Positions 53,813 to 63,500 of a DNA stretch of 64,000 nucleotides are shown here, in pieces (the first letter of the stretch is position 1; every line of letters starts with the position of its first letter). Source of the stretch: SZAS-103 sp964640525 (GTDB lineage: Bacteria > Pseudomonadota > Gammaproteobacteria > Xanthomonadales > Xanthomonadaceae); the NCBI GenBank assembly GCA_964640525.1, contig CAZXGS010000004.1:39282-103281 (forward strand), in the 5' to 3' direction. The position numbers were made by a program, and so were the translations under genes. The notes under the pieces are model-generated. The model worked only from the letters and a program-made list of their open reading frames with translations. It ran no database searches and was not told where the DNA came from.

Positions 53813-54831
53813 GGCAGCTCGGACGGGACGGGTGCACGCGGCGCGGCGGCAAGGGTAGCCGACAGCGCGCGTTCGACCAACGACCAATCCGCATCCGCGC
53901 GATGCGCACCTTCGCTGAGAACCTGTCGGAAGGCACGCCCGCCGGGTTGGCCGTGGAACAGGCCCAGCACGTGGCGGACGATGTGCTTGAGCGCCACCCC
54001 GTGCCCACGCTGCGCTTCAACGTAGGGCTGCAGTTGCCGCAGCAGGTCCGCGCGTGGCCGGTCCGGCGCGCCGGCAAGCGCATTGGCGAGCCGGTGCAGC
54101 ACATACGGATCGTGGTAAGCCACCCGGCCGAGCATGACCCCGTCCACATGCGCCAGGTGGCCCAGCGCCGCATCCACGCCGTCGATGCCGCCATTGATGA
54201 GCACCGTCAGCTCCGGGTGCTCGGCCTTGAGTCGGTACACCCAGTCGTAGCGCAGCGGCGGGATTTCGCGGTTTTCCTTCGGGCTCAGGCCTTGCAGCCA
54301 GGCCTTGCGCGCGTGCACCGCGAACACCGTGCAGCCAACCGCAGCAACCGCATCGACAAAGGCGAGAAAATGCGGGTAGTCCTCGACCTCATCCACCCCC
54401 AGCCGACATTTCACCGTCGCCACCGCTGCGGTACCGGAGACCGCCTCGCGCATCGCCGCCACGCATGCGGCCACCAGCCCCGGCTCGCGCATCAGGCAGG
54501 CGCCAAAGCGGCCGGCCTGGACCCGGTCGGACGGGCAGCCGACATTGAGATTCACCTCGTCGTAGCCGCGTTCGACCGCGATCCGGGTCGCCTGCGCCAG
54601 CGCCTCCGGGTCGCTGCCGCCCAGTTGCAGCGCCAGCGGCTTCTCGGCAACGTCGAACCCCAGCAAGCGCTCGCGATCCCCATGCAACACCGCCTGCGCA
54701 TGCACCATCTCGGTGTACAGCCGCGCTTGCGGCGCCAGCAGGCGATGGAAGAAGCGGCAATGCCTATCCGTCCAGTCCATCATCGGGGCGACGGACAGGC
54801 GATGCGACGGGATGGCAGGCACGGCCGGCAT
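53809..54831 (-). CDS. dusA: tRNA-dihydrouridine(20/20a) synthase DusA
   Basis: 340 residues. FMN TIM barrel with SVAPMMDWTDRHCRFF, LQLGGSDPEAL, NLNVGCPSDRVQAGRFGACLM (catalytic Cys), KCRLGVDE, and VHARKAWLQGLSPKENREIPPL in outline, which is DusA-specific. Reduces uridines in the tRNA D-loop. ATG at 54831 fits the family start. Confidence 0.5.
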   Translation of the reverse strand: MPAVPAIPSHRLSVAPMMDWTDRHCRFFHRLLAPQARLYTEMVHAQAVLHGDRERLLGFDVAEKPLALQLGGSDPEALAQATRIAVERGYDEVNLNVGCPSDRVQAGRFGACLMREPGLVAACVAAMREAVSGTAAVATVKCRLGVDEVEDYPHFLAFVDAVAAVGCTVFAVHARKAWLQGLSPKENREIPPLRYDWVYRLKAEHPELTVLINGGIDGVDAALGHLAHVDGVMLGRVAYHDPYVLHRLANALAGAPDRPRADLLRQLQPYVEAQRGHGVALKHIVRHVLGLFHGQPGGRAFRQVLSEGAHRADADWSLVERALSATLAAAPRAPVPSELP

Positions 54832-54893
54832 GACCACGCATTGTACGTGGCAGCACACGTTGCCTGTGCCATGGACGACCTATCGCCGCGGCG

Positions 54894-55070
54894 TCAGCCG
54901 CGCGTGAGATGGGCAAGCGCCGCGGTCGCGGTCTCGCGTTGGCGGTCGTCGAAAGAGAGCAGTTGCATTCCTTCGATGGTGGCCGGATCGAGGCAACGCA
55001 CGTTGACGTCGATCCCGTCCGGATGGCTGCGCGGCACCGGAAAACCTTGATTCCAGAAACCTCTGGACAA
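54894..55070 (-). pseudogene. C-terminal remnant of a GFA-type (glutathione-dependent formaldehyde-activating-like) gene
   Basis: One frame reads FWNQGFPVPRSHPDG, IDVNVRCLDPATIEG and then FDDRQRETATAALAHLTRG before a stop. This matches the C-terminal end that I associate with GFA/Mss4-like proteins (HPDG-DVNVRCLD). About 55 residues remain, with an upstream stop, no ATG and no zinc-binding Cys region. It marks the point where foreign sequence replaced the rest of the gene. Confidence 0.5.
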
Positions 55071-55126
55071 GCGTCATCGTTGTGCCGGTAGTTCCGAATG
55101 CAGTGAGCTGAAAATTATTTCTTGGC

Positions 55127-55189
55127 TTGCAATTTAGACGTATACGTCAAACAATAGGCCGTTGTTTGGGAAAATAGACAAATACGTCA
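55127..55189 (+). promoter_or_regulatory. hipB promoter with two HipB-type operators
   Basis: Operator 1, TAGACGTATACGTCA (55135-55149), contains the perfect palindrome GACGTATACGTC. Operator 2, TAGACAAATACGTCA (55175-55189), touches the hipB ATG. Their starts are 40 bases apart. A candidate promoter TTGCAA-17-AACAAT (55127-55155) encloses operator 1. CAAACAA/TTGTTTG (55148-55168) forms an extra inverted repeat between them. Autorepression by HipB is inferred. The stretch is AT-rich for this genome. Confidence 0.5.
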
Positions 55190-55447
55190 ATGCAGACCGT
55201 GCTGGAACTCGGTGAAGCGGTAGCGGCCCGGCGCCGCGCCCTGGGCCTGAAGCAGCGGGATGTCGCGCTTCGCGCGGGCATCCCCCAGGAAACGCTATCG
55301 CGTTTCGAGCGCGCCAAACTGGCCGAATTCGGTTCCCGCAAGCTGCTGGCCGTGCTGGCGGCGCTCGGCATGGAACTCCAGTTCGTCGAGTGCGGCGCCT
55401 CGGGGTCTCTGGACGAGCTCCGCCGTGAGCGCGGGGGCGGTGCGTGA
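55190..55447 (+). CDS. hipB: HipB-like antitoxin, XRE family helix-turn-helix
   Basis: 85 residues: LGEAVAARRRALGLKQRDVALRAGIPQETLSRFERAK is a Cro/C1-type helix-turn-helix (about 5-45), followed by a dimerisation segment (SRKLLAVLAALGMELQFVE) and a basic tail. The HipB family binds palindromic operators and the partner kinase. The stop overlaps the GTG of hipA. First gene of the island operon; likely represses all of it. Confidence 0.5.
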   Translation: MQTVLELGEAVAARRRALGLKQRDVALRAGIPQETLSRFERAKLAEFGSRKLLAVLAALGMELQFVECGASGSLDELRRERGGGA

Positions 55448-56772
55448 ACTTGTCCGTCTACGTGCTGGGCCGTGAGGTCGCCACGCTCGAAGCCGTGGGC
55501 GACTTCAAGAGTTCCATGGCCTACCACGCTGGCGTGCCGCCGGAAGCCTTCGTCTCCCTGACCATGCGCGTGCGTCGCGACCCCTACCTCTGGGACGACG
55601 TCCTGCACCCGATCTTCCAGATGAATCTGCCGGAGGGCTACCTGCTGCAGGTGCTGCAGGAACAGTTCGGCCCCCATGTCGGCGCCAGCCCGATGGCGCT
55701 GCTGTCGGTGATCGGCCGCAACATGATCGGCCGCATCCAGGTCGCCCCGCCGGGTGCCCATCCGGAAGTTCCCGCCAAGCCGGTCGACGTCGCCGCCCTG
55801 TTGCAGGGCGACAACTCCGAGGAAGCCTTTGCCGAACTGGTTCGCCAACATGCCACCAGCGGTGTATCGGGCGTGGTGCCCAAGTTCCTGGACGGCGACG
55901 CGGCGAAGGCCGCAACCGGCACGCACACCAAGACCACGCTGTTCACCCACCGTCACATCATCAAGGGTTCCTCACGGCGGCTGCCGTTCGTGTCCTTGAA
56001 CGAACACCTGTGCATGCAGGTCGCCCGGCGGGTCATGCCGGCTGCGGTCACGCAGGTGTCTGGCGACGGCCAGGCGCTGGTCGTCCACCGCTTCGACGTG
56101 GACGATGACGGCGGCCGTCGCTGCGGCATGGAAGACTTCTGTGCCTTGCTCGGCCTGCGCCCGGCGGGCAAGTACGAAACCACCTGGGAGCGCATCGCCA
56201 GAGCGGTCCGGGACCACGTTCCGGTCACCCGCCGCGCGGAAGTGTTCCGGCGAATGGCGACCCTGCTGCTGCTGACCTACGCCCTGCGCAACGCCGATTG
56301 CCACGCCAAGAACGTGGCCCTGCGCTACACGAGTCTCGACGACGTTCACCTGGCGCCGGCCTACGACATGATCACCACGGCCGCATATCCCGAGTACGCA
56401 CGCAACCCGCCGGCAATCTCGCTGATGGGAAAGAAGACCTGGGACCCCGGCAAGAACCTGCAGACCTTCATCGCGTCCACGTTCGGGCTTCCGCCTCGCG
56501 AGCAGACCGACCTCGTCGAACGGATCGGGACGGCGATGGCCGAAGTGGGGCCGCAGGTCCGCGATGCGATGGCCGCGCATCCGGGCTTCGTGGAGATTGG
56601 CAAACGCATGCTTCTGGCGTGGCAAGAAGGCATGATCGGCCTGCGCGGCAAGCGCACCTATGCCATGGGCGAGGTCGGGTTGGGTGATGCATTCACCGAC
56701 TTCTCCCATCCCAAGCCGGTCAGGAACGAACGTCGGGTCATCGGCCGCTCCGACCTGCTGGGACGGCACTGA
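55444..56772 (+). CDS. hipA: HipA family serine/threonine kinase toxin
   Basis: 442 residues, GTG start overlapping hipB. Residues 1-105 form the N-terminal subdomain (VSLTMRVRRDPY, FQMNLPEGYLL, ALLSVIGRNMIGRI). The kinase core has the SGVSGVVPKF ATP loop near 140, the HIIK Lys, the catalytic loop LRNADCHAKN near 285, and APAYDM as metal-binding Asp. All expected residues are present, so it should phosphorylate a protein target (E. coli HipA modifies GltX). Ends 20 bases before a leader ORF; the downstream genes are defense-associated. Confidence 0.5.
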   Translation: MNLSVYVLGREVATLEAVGDFKSSMAYHAGVPPEAFVSLTMRVRRDPYLWDDVLHPIFQMNLPEGYLLQVLQEQFGPHVGASPMALLSVIGRNMIGRIQVAPPGAHPEVPAKPVDVAALLQGDNSEEAFAELVRQHATSGVSGVVPKFLDGDAAKAATGTHTKTTLFTHRHIIKGSSRRLPFVSLNEHLCMQVARRVMPAAVTQVSGDGQALVVHRFDVDDDGGRRCGMEDFCALLGLRPAGKYETTWERIARAVRDHVPVTRRAEVFRRMATLLLLTYALRNADCHAKNVALRYTSLDDVHLAPAYDMITTAAYPEYARNPPAISLMGKKTWDPGKNLQTFIASTFGLPPREQTDLVERIGTAMAEVGPQVRDAMAAHPGFVEIGKRMLLAWQEGMIGLRGKRTYAMGEVGLGDAFTDFSHPKPVRNERRVIGRSDLLGRH

Positions 56773-56792
56773 GAACGAACCTCGGGAGCACC

Positions 56793-56846
56793 ATGATGAA
56801 CATGCAGCCCATGGCTTTCGCCTGGAACGGGGATCTGGACCGATGA
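56793..56846 (+). CDS. 17-codon leader ORF before the DUF499 gene
   Basis: Encodes MMNMQPMAFAWNGDLDR, with CGGGAG five to six bases before its first ATG. Its TGA stop overlaps the ATG of the DUF499 gene (ATGA at 56843-56846), so translation of the large ATPase may depend on it. Could also be the decayed end of a lost gene. Confidence 0.5.
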   Translation: MMNMQPMAFAWNGDLDR

Positions 56847-59800
56847 CACTGCAAGCCCACTGCATACCGCGGCCTACCGTATTTGCTTCGGATCGTCGCG
56901 CCACCGTCTTGAGTCTCGACACCTTCCTGAAGGGGCAGGTGCGCGGGCAGGAGTTCTTCGCCGAGAACTACTTCACCAACGGCATGACCACCCTGGTGGA
57001 CCGCGCCTTCCGCCATCTTGCCGGTGAGCGGTCGGGTTCCTCGGTGTTCCAGTTGTCGCAGGCGATGGGAGGCGGCAAGACCCACAGCATGATCGGACTG
57101 GGCCTGCTGGCCCGCGATCCCGAACTGAGAAAGCAGGTGCTCGGCGCGCAGGATCCCGCACCGCGTCTGGGCAAGTGCCGCGTCATCGGCTTCAACGGCC
57201 GCAGCACGGATGCGCCCGGTGGTATCTGGGGCTCCCTGGCCGATCAGCTCGGCAAGGCCGAACTATTCGCCCGCTACCTGTCGCCCATGCTGAGCGCCCC
57301 GGGCCCGGAAGCCTGGAAGCAGTTGTTGGGCGGTGATCCGACCCTCGTTTTCCTCGACGAACTCCCCCCGTATCTGGAGTACGCCGTGGCGGTCCCGGTG
57401 GGCGATGCCAACCTGGGCGTCGTCACCACGACTGCTCTGGCCAACCTGTTCGTGGCCGTGGCCGAGATGGACAACGTCTGTCTGGTCATGTCCGACCTTG
57501 CCGGCGCCAACTATTCGACCGGCCAGGCCGGACTCCAGTCCGCCATGGATCGCGCCATTCAGAGCATCTCCTCCGAGTCCAGGCGCATCGCCGTTCCCAT
57601 TACCCCGGTCAACCCCAACGGCGACGAGCTTTATCACATCCTGCGCAAGCGCCTGTTCGAGCAAGTGGGCGGCGAGCAGGAGAACAAGCGCATCGCGGCG
57701 GCCTACCGGGATGCGTTGAAGGAAGCCGTCAACATGAACCTGACATCGACATCGCCCGAGTCGATGTATCAGCGTGTCAGCGACGCCTATCCATTCCATC
57801 CGGACCTGCGCGAGCTGGTCGGCAAGTTCAAGGAAAACGAGGGCTTCCAGCAGACCCGTGGCGTAATCCGCCTGATGCAGATGGTGGTGGCCGATCTGTG
57901 GCATTCCGGCAAGGCCGAACGGAACGACCTGATCCACCCCTACGACATCGACCTCAACGTCGATGAACTGGCATCCGAAGTCCGGACCATCAATCCATCG
58001 CTCAGCGAGGCGATCGCCCACGACATCGCCCATGGCGGCGACGCCGAAGCCGAGCAGATCGACGCGACCCAGCGAAGCCACGACGCGACGGATGCTGCCA
58101 AGCTGATCCTGCTGGCTTCGCTGTCGACCACGCCGGGTGCCATCCACGGCCTGCAGGAATATCAGCTGGTCGATGCGCTGCAGCGCCCGGGTCGCGACTT
58201 GTCGGGCTTCAAGGCCAATGTGATGGACAAGCTGCACACGCGCGCCTGGTATCTGCACAACTCTCCGGACGGTCGCATCTACTTCAAGAACCAGCAGAAT
58301 CTGGCGGCCAAGTTGCGCTCCACCGCGCTGTCGCTGCATATGGAAGTCGTCGATCGCATGTTGCGCAAGCATCTGGACGAGTACTTCACGCCTTCGCTGC
58401 GCGACTGCTACCAGGCGGTTGCCGTGCTGCCGCCGCTCGACGAGGTTCAGGTCGATCAGGAGCGAACGACGCTGGTGATCGTCCGCCCGGGTGGTCAGGC
58501 CAACGGCCTGCCGATTTCGTCCGACTGGCAAGCCTGGTGGGATCAGCAGCCGTACAAGAACCGCGTGCTGTTCCTGTCCGGCTCACGCGACACCTACCAG
58601 AAGGTGATCGATGGCGCCCGCCAGACCCGTGCATTGCAAAGCATCGAAGACGACCTGAAGTCCGAGCGGACGCCATCGGACGATCCCCAATGGCGCGCCC
58701 TGGATGCGCTGCGCGACCGCGTTGCCCTGCAATTCAATTCGGCGCTGAAGGAAGCCTTCGACCAGATCGTCTATCCGTCGATCCACAACGCGTTGCGCGC
58801 CAGCGGCATCGACCTGGCCTTTGCCGGCAACCAGAGTGGCGAGGCCACCCTGCGCAAGACGCTGGAAGGCGCGCAGAAATTCACCACCAGAACCGACGAC
58901 GATGCTTTCCGCACCAAGGCCGAGGCCCGCCTGTTCGGTTCTCCGGACACGAAAGTCGTCCTCTGGAGCGATTTCAAGCGCGCCGCTGCGGTCAACACCA
59001 CCTGGCCGCTGCACCGACCATCCGCGCTGGATGAACTGAAAGCCGAATGCCTGCGCCGTGACCTGTGGCGCGAGGAAGGCAACCATGTCCGGCGCGGTCC
59101 GTTCCCGCCGCCAGAACCCGAGGTCGCCATTCGCACCCTGTCGGAAGAAGACGAAGGCGATGGCCGTACCTTCCTCAAGATCGAGCCGCTGCATGCGCCG
59201 GCCGTCGTGTACGAAACCGGCGATGCCGAGCCCACCGCATCGTCCAGCCCGGTGCCGACGCCGACACGCTTCGAAGCCACCGGCCTGCGCTACAGCTTTC
59301 GCGCGATCGACCCGCAGGATTCTGCCCGAATCAGTGGCGTGCGTGAGTGGAAGCCGCGCCTGCGCCTGAAGCAGCAACTGCACAACCGCGGCGAACATTA
59401 CGAAGTCGAATTGCTGGCCCTGCCCAGGGCCAACGGCATCCAGATCCGCTACACCACCGATGGCAGTTCCCCAACCGGCACCGGCCATGCCACCTACGAT
59501 GGCTTCATTCGGGTTCCCGTCAGTTGCCGCGTGGTGCAGGCCATGGCGGTGGCCGAAGCCTACGACCTCAATTCCGAGATCGTGCGCGTGCCGATTCCGC
59601 AGAAGGGCGAGGAAACCCGCGCCGTCGATCCCCAAATCCCCGCCACGCTCAGGCGGCGCGTGAAGAAGGACGACAACGGCGCGGTGTGGGATTTCATCGA
59701 GCAGCTCGGCAAGGCGGGCAGCATCAAGGTCAACGACATCGCACTCACCGCCGAGAACGCCAGCGGTGAGCAGCATCTCGACTTCGCGGGGTCCACCGAC

Positions 59801-59974
59801 GACGGCTACTCGGCCGCCGACCTGAAGGCACTGGCCGAAAAGCTGGTCGACACCGTCGGCGAAGGCGCCCTGCGCATGCAGGTTTCCACCTTCAACTTTG
59901 CGACCGGACAAAACCTGCTGGACTGGCTGCGGGCCAACCAGCTGCCCTTCGAGCAAAACCAGGTGACGCAATAG
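56843..59974 (+). CDS. anti-phage-associated DUF499 ATPase
   Basis: 1043 residues. Walker A AMGGGKTH (74-81) and Walker B LVFLDELPPY (168-177) define a P-loop NTPase; FQLSQAMGGGKTHSMIGLG and the PITPVNPNGDELYHILRKRLF region are typical of DUF499. The middle is helical. Near the C-terminus (about 865-925) lies a beta-sandwich with RYTTDGSSPT, as in chitobiase-type C-terminal domains, possibly a binding module. In known clusters this ATPase accompanies DUF1156 methylase and a helicase. The ATG at 56843 is the end of the homologous region. The stop overlaps the next start by one base. Confidence 0.5.
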   Translation: MTLQAHCIPRPTVFASDRRATVLSLDTFLKGQVRGQEFFAENYFTNGMTTLVDRAFRHLAGERSGSSVFQLSQAMGGGKTHSMIGLGLLARDPELRKQVLGAQDPAPRLGKCRVIGFNGRSTDAPGGIWGSLADQLGKAELFARYLSPMLSAPGPEAWKQLLGGDPTLVFLDELPPYLEYAVAVPVGDANLGVVTTTALANLFVAVAEMDNVCLVMSDLAGANYSTGQAGLQSAMDRAIQSISSESRRIAVPITPVNPNGDELYHILRKRLFEQVGGEQENKRIAAAYRDALKEAVNMNLTSTSPESMYQRVSDAYPFHPDLRELVGKFKENEGFQQTRGVIRLMQMVVADLWHSGKAERNDLIHPYDIDLNVDELASEVRTINPSLSEAIAHDIAHGGDAEAEQIDATQRSHDATDAAKLILLASLSTTPGAIHGLQEYQLVDALQRPGRDLSGFKANVMDKLHTRAWYLHNSPDGRIYFKNQQNLAAKLRSTALSLHMEVVDRMLRKHLDEYFTPSLRDCYQAVAVLPPLDEVQVDQERTTLVIVRPGGQANGLPISSDWQAWWDQQPYKNRVLFLSGSRDTYQKVIDGARQTRALQSIEDDLKSERTPSDDPQWRALDALRDRVALQFNSALKEAFDQIVYPSIHNALRASGIDLAFAGNQSGEATLRKTLEGAQKFTTRTDDDAFRTKAEARLFGSPDTKVVLWSDFKRAAAVNTTWPLHRPSALDELKAECLRRDLWREEGNHVRRGPFPPPEPEVAIRTLSEEDEGDGRTFLKIEPLHAPAVVYETGDAEPTASSSPVPTPTRFEATGLRYSFRAIDPQDSARISGVREWKPRLRLKQQLHNRGEHYEVELLALPRANGIQIRYTTDGSSPTGTGHATYDGFIRVPVSCRVVQAMAVAEAYDLNSEIVRVPIPQKGEETRAVDPQIPATLRRRVKKDDNGAVWDFIEQLGKAGSIKVNDIALTAENASGEQHLDFAGSTDDGYSAADLKALAEKLVDTVGEGALRMQVSTFNFATGQNLLDWLRANQLPFEQNQVTQ

Positions 59975-60591
59975 TGGCAACCCGCAAAGCCAATCCGTCG
60001 CGCAAGGCCTTGGGTCTGGGCTTCCTGCCCGAGGAAGCGCGGCACGGCTTCATCCTCGACATCAGCCAGACCGGCACGGACGACCCGGTCTTCATCGCCG
60101 AATTGCGCGGGCCGGAACTGGCCAGTTGGGAATCCCGCGCGGTGCTGGAGCCGACCGACCCCGCGCTGCGCGTGGCCATCACCCGCGAGCGCTGGCTGGC
60201 GCTGGCGCCATCGTTCTGGGAAGAAGCCAACCGCCGCCTGCGCGCCAACGGCCTGCCCACCCAGAAGTACCACAAGAGCTCCGCAAAGCCCGTGCCGGTG
60301 CATGCCTCGCTCGGCAAGGAGCTGTGCATCCTGTGCTGGGCGGTGGAAGACGCGCCCATCGACGACATCCCCAACGCCATCCGCAACTGGGAAGCGCTGG
60401 CGCCGGAAGAGCGCTGGTGGCTGTTCACCATGACGGTCGCCACCACCGGTCAGGCCGCCCAGCGTGGCCTGGGCTGGCGCCGCGCGCTGCGCGCCGCGCT
60501 GGCCGACAACCCGTTCGTGAAGGGCGAGGGCATGTCGCCGCGCGCCCGCCGCGAGTTGCTGGGCCATTCCCAGCTCTCCCTTGCCCTTTGA
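59974..60591 (+). CDS. anti-phage-associated DUF3780 protein
   Basis: 205 residues, GTG start sharing its G with the DUF499 stop (TAGTG). Begins with a basic segment, then LGLGFLPEEARHGFILDI. A C-terminal helical region has LCILCWAVEDAPIDDIPNAIRNWEALAPEERWWLF in outline, typical of DUF3780. No catalytic motif is recognised; it seems to be a structural or specificity partner of the methylase and ATPase. Seven bases separate it from the methylase gene. Confidence 0.5.
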   Translation: MATRKANPSRKALGLGFLPEEARHGFILDISQTGTDDPVFIAELRGPELASWESRAVLEPTDPALRVAITRERWLALAPSFWEEANRRLRANGLPTQKYHKSSAKPVPVHASLGKELCILCWAVEDAPIDDIPNAIRNWEALAPEERWWLFTMTVATTGQAAQRGLGWRRALRAALADNPFVKGEGMSPRARRELLGHSQLSLAL

Positions 60592-60598
60592 GTACCCG

Positions 60599-63500
60599 AT
60601 GTCGACGTCCTTCATCGAAACCCAGTTCCCCATCGCGCGGCTGTCGGCCGAGTCGTACAAGGAGCGCAAGGCCGTTGCCGGCCAGACCCTCACTGGCCTG
60701 GGCAAGTGGTGGGGCAGGAAGCCGTTGATCCTTGTGCGTGCAGCGATCGTCGGCATGCTGATGCCGGCATCGCGCGACCCGAAGCGCGACCGCGACATCT
60801 TCCTGAAGATCCTCACGATGGACGACGACGGCGTGTGGGCGCGCTGTCAGGGCGAGATTCCGGTGGCGGCCTGGCGCGATGCGGCGCCGGCCGAAATACA
60901 AGACGAATACTTCGGCGCGCGCGGCTTCGTGCAGGGCCTGTCCGATGAAGACAAGGACGACGTGCTGCAGCGCATCTGGGACTCGTTGTCCACCGAGCAA
61001 CAAATCGAACTGGACAACCAGCGCCGGCGCGCAATCCCCGACCGCGCCGAGTTCGATGCCTTGCCCTACGCCGACCGCATCGCGGTGTGTGACCGGCCCG
61101 AACAAGTTGATGGCCCATCGCCGAACGCGTGGGCCGAGATCAACGCGCACCTCGGTACGTCCGTCAGCAGTTTGAGCGAGCTGGTCGAGCAGCTTGGCCA
61201 GCGCCGCTTCGGTCACCGTCCTCGCGTCGGCGATTGTTTCTGTGGCGGCGGTTCGATTCCGTTCGAGGCCGCGCGCATTGGCTGCGAAGCCTTCGGCTCC
61301 GATTTGAATCCCGTTGCGGGGCTGCTGACCTGGGCCAGCCTGAACCTCGTGGGCGGCGGCCGCGCGGTGCAGGACGAAGTGACGCGGGTCCAGCAGCGCG
61401 TGTTTGCCGAAGCCGACCGCCAGATTACCGAGTGGGGCATCGAACACAACGTTCAGGGCGAGCGCGCGGATGCGTACCTGTACTGCGTCGAGGTAAAGCC
61501 GGAAGGCTGCGACTATTACATCCCCTTGTCGCCGACGTGGGTCGTTGCCGACAAGACCCGCGTCGTGGTCGATTGGCACCGCCCGGCGGGCGCCGAACAT
61601 CTGGAACCGACTGTGCACAGCGTTGCGCCAGCCGAGTTTGCCAAGTACAAGGCCGGCAAGGGCGCGACGGCGGTCGAGTCACGCGTGGTCGATCCGCTGA
61701 ACCCCGAGCGCAGTTGGTCGATGGAATCGCTGCGCGGCCCGGATGGCCTGCGCCGTTGGACCAACGACGATGTGGTGTCGCGCCCGGGCGACGTGTTTCA
61801 GGAGCGCCTGTACTGCATCCGCTGGAGCAAGCAGGTACGCCGGAACGGGAAGCCGAAGACCGTGCGCCGTTACGCGGCGCCGGACGCGAACGATTTGCAG
61901 CGCGAGGCGCGCGTGCTGGAGCTGCTGCGGGAACGCTTTGCGGATTGGCAGCGTGAGGGGTTCATTCCATCACGCGCGATTCCGGAGGGCGGCGACAAGA
62001 CCGAGGAACCGATCCGTACGCGCGGCTGGACCCACTGGCATCACCTGTTCACGCCGCGGCAGTTGCTCGCCCACGGCGTGGTGCTGAGTGATGCGAATAG
62101 CATCTCGGAGGGTCAACGCTCGCGTGCTGCTTCGCTGTTGTCCATTGGCCGCTTTGTGAATTGGAACTCAAAGTTGTGCCAGTGGCTACAGAGTCAGGGT
62201 GGCGGAATTGGTGGCGGCAAAGCAACATTCGCGAATCAGGCACTCAATACTCTTAACAATTACTCCGTTAGGCCGTTCAAATCGCTTCATTCGGCTGTAC
62301 CGAGCGTTTCATCGAGTTCTGGCTGGTTCGAAAACGGCGCTATCGCTGTCAAAGATGCGCGCGACATTCGGCAGGTCCGCGACTTGTGGGTCACCGACCC
62401 ACCGTACGCTGACGCGGTGAACTATCACGAGCTGGCCGATTTCTTCCTCGCTTGGTACGACAAGGCGCTTGCGAACGCGTTTCCAGAATGGTCCCCCGAT
62501 TCCCGCGCCGAACTGGCCGTGCGCGGCGACGGCGACGATTTCCGCCACGCCATGGTGGACATCTACAAGAACCTTGCGCGGCACATGCCGGACGACGGCC
62601 TGCAGATGGTGATGTTCACCCACAAGGATCCAGCCGTGTGGGCCGGGCTCGGCATGATCCTGTGGGCGGCGGGCCTGAAGGCCACCGCCGCCTGGACCAT
62701 CGCCACCGAAACCGAAGCGTCCGGCATCAAGAAGGGCAACTACGTGCAGGGCACGGTGTGCTTGGTGCTGCGCAAGCGCGTGGGCGGTGAGGCCGGCTTC
62801 CTCGATGAAATCTTCCCGATGGTGGAAGACGAGGTGCACCGCCAGATCGACGCCATGCGCGCGCTGGACGAAGGCGGCGAACCGAACTTCAACGATGCCG
62901 ATTACCAGTTGGCCGCCTACGCCGCGGCGCTGAAGGTGCTGACGCAGTACGGCACCATCGACGGTCGCGACGTTGAGCACGAGGTGTTCGCGGTGCGCGG
63001 GCGCGATGAAGCCAGCGACTTCCAGAAGGTGATCGAACGCGCCATCACCATCGCCTGCGACTATTTGATTCCGCGCGGGCTCGACGCCGTGTGGCGCGAT
63101 CTGGACCTGCCTGAGCGCTACTACCTGCGCGCGCTGGACATCGAGTCCCGCGGCGAGCGCCGCAAGGGCATGTACGAGGAGCTGGCGCGTGGCTTCAACC
63201 TCACCGACATCAAGCCGCTGTTGCTCTCGGACAAGGCCAACGGCGCCCGCATGCTGACGCCGAGCGGGTTCGGCACGAAAACGCTGGCGATCGTAGATGG
63301 TGAAGGCGCGCCGGCCACGTTGGGGCGTCGCGGCCGCCCCGCCGCCGCTGGCCCGCACCCGTTTGCCGCAACATCGCTGCGGCACTTGCTGTTCGCGGTA
63401 CGCGAAACCGCGCGCAACGAGGACAACCCGGAACCCGGCCGCCAGTACCTGCGCGACACCTTCGGGCAGGCGTACTGGCGCTATCGCGAACGCTTCGTCC

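Noticed and set aside
57263..59980. Long antisense frames in the DUF499 gene
   Set aside because: The sense strand holds Walker motifs and DUF499 signatures; antisense products are His/Gly/Arg-rich without motifs.
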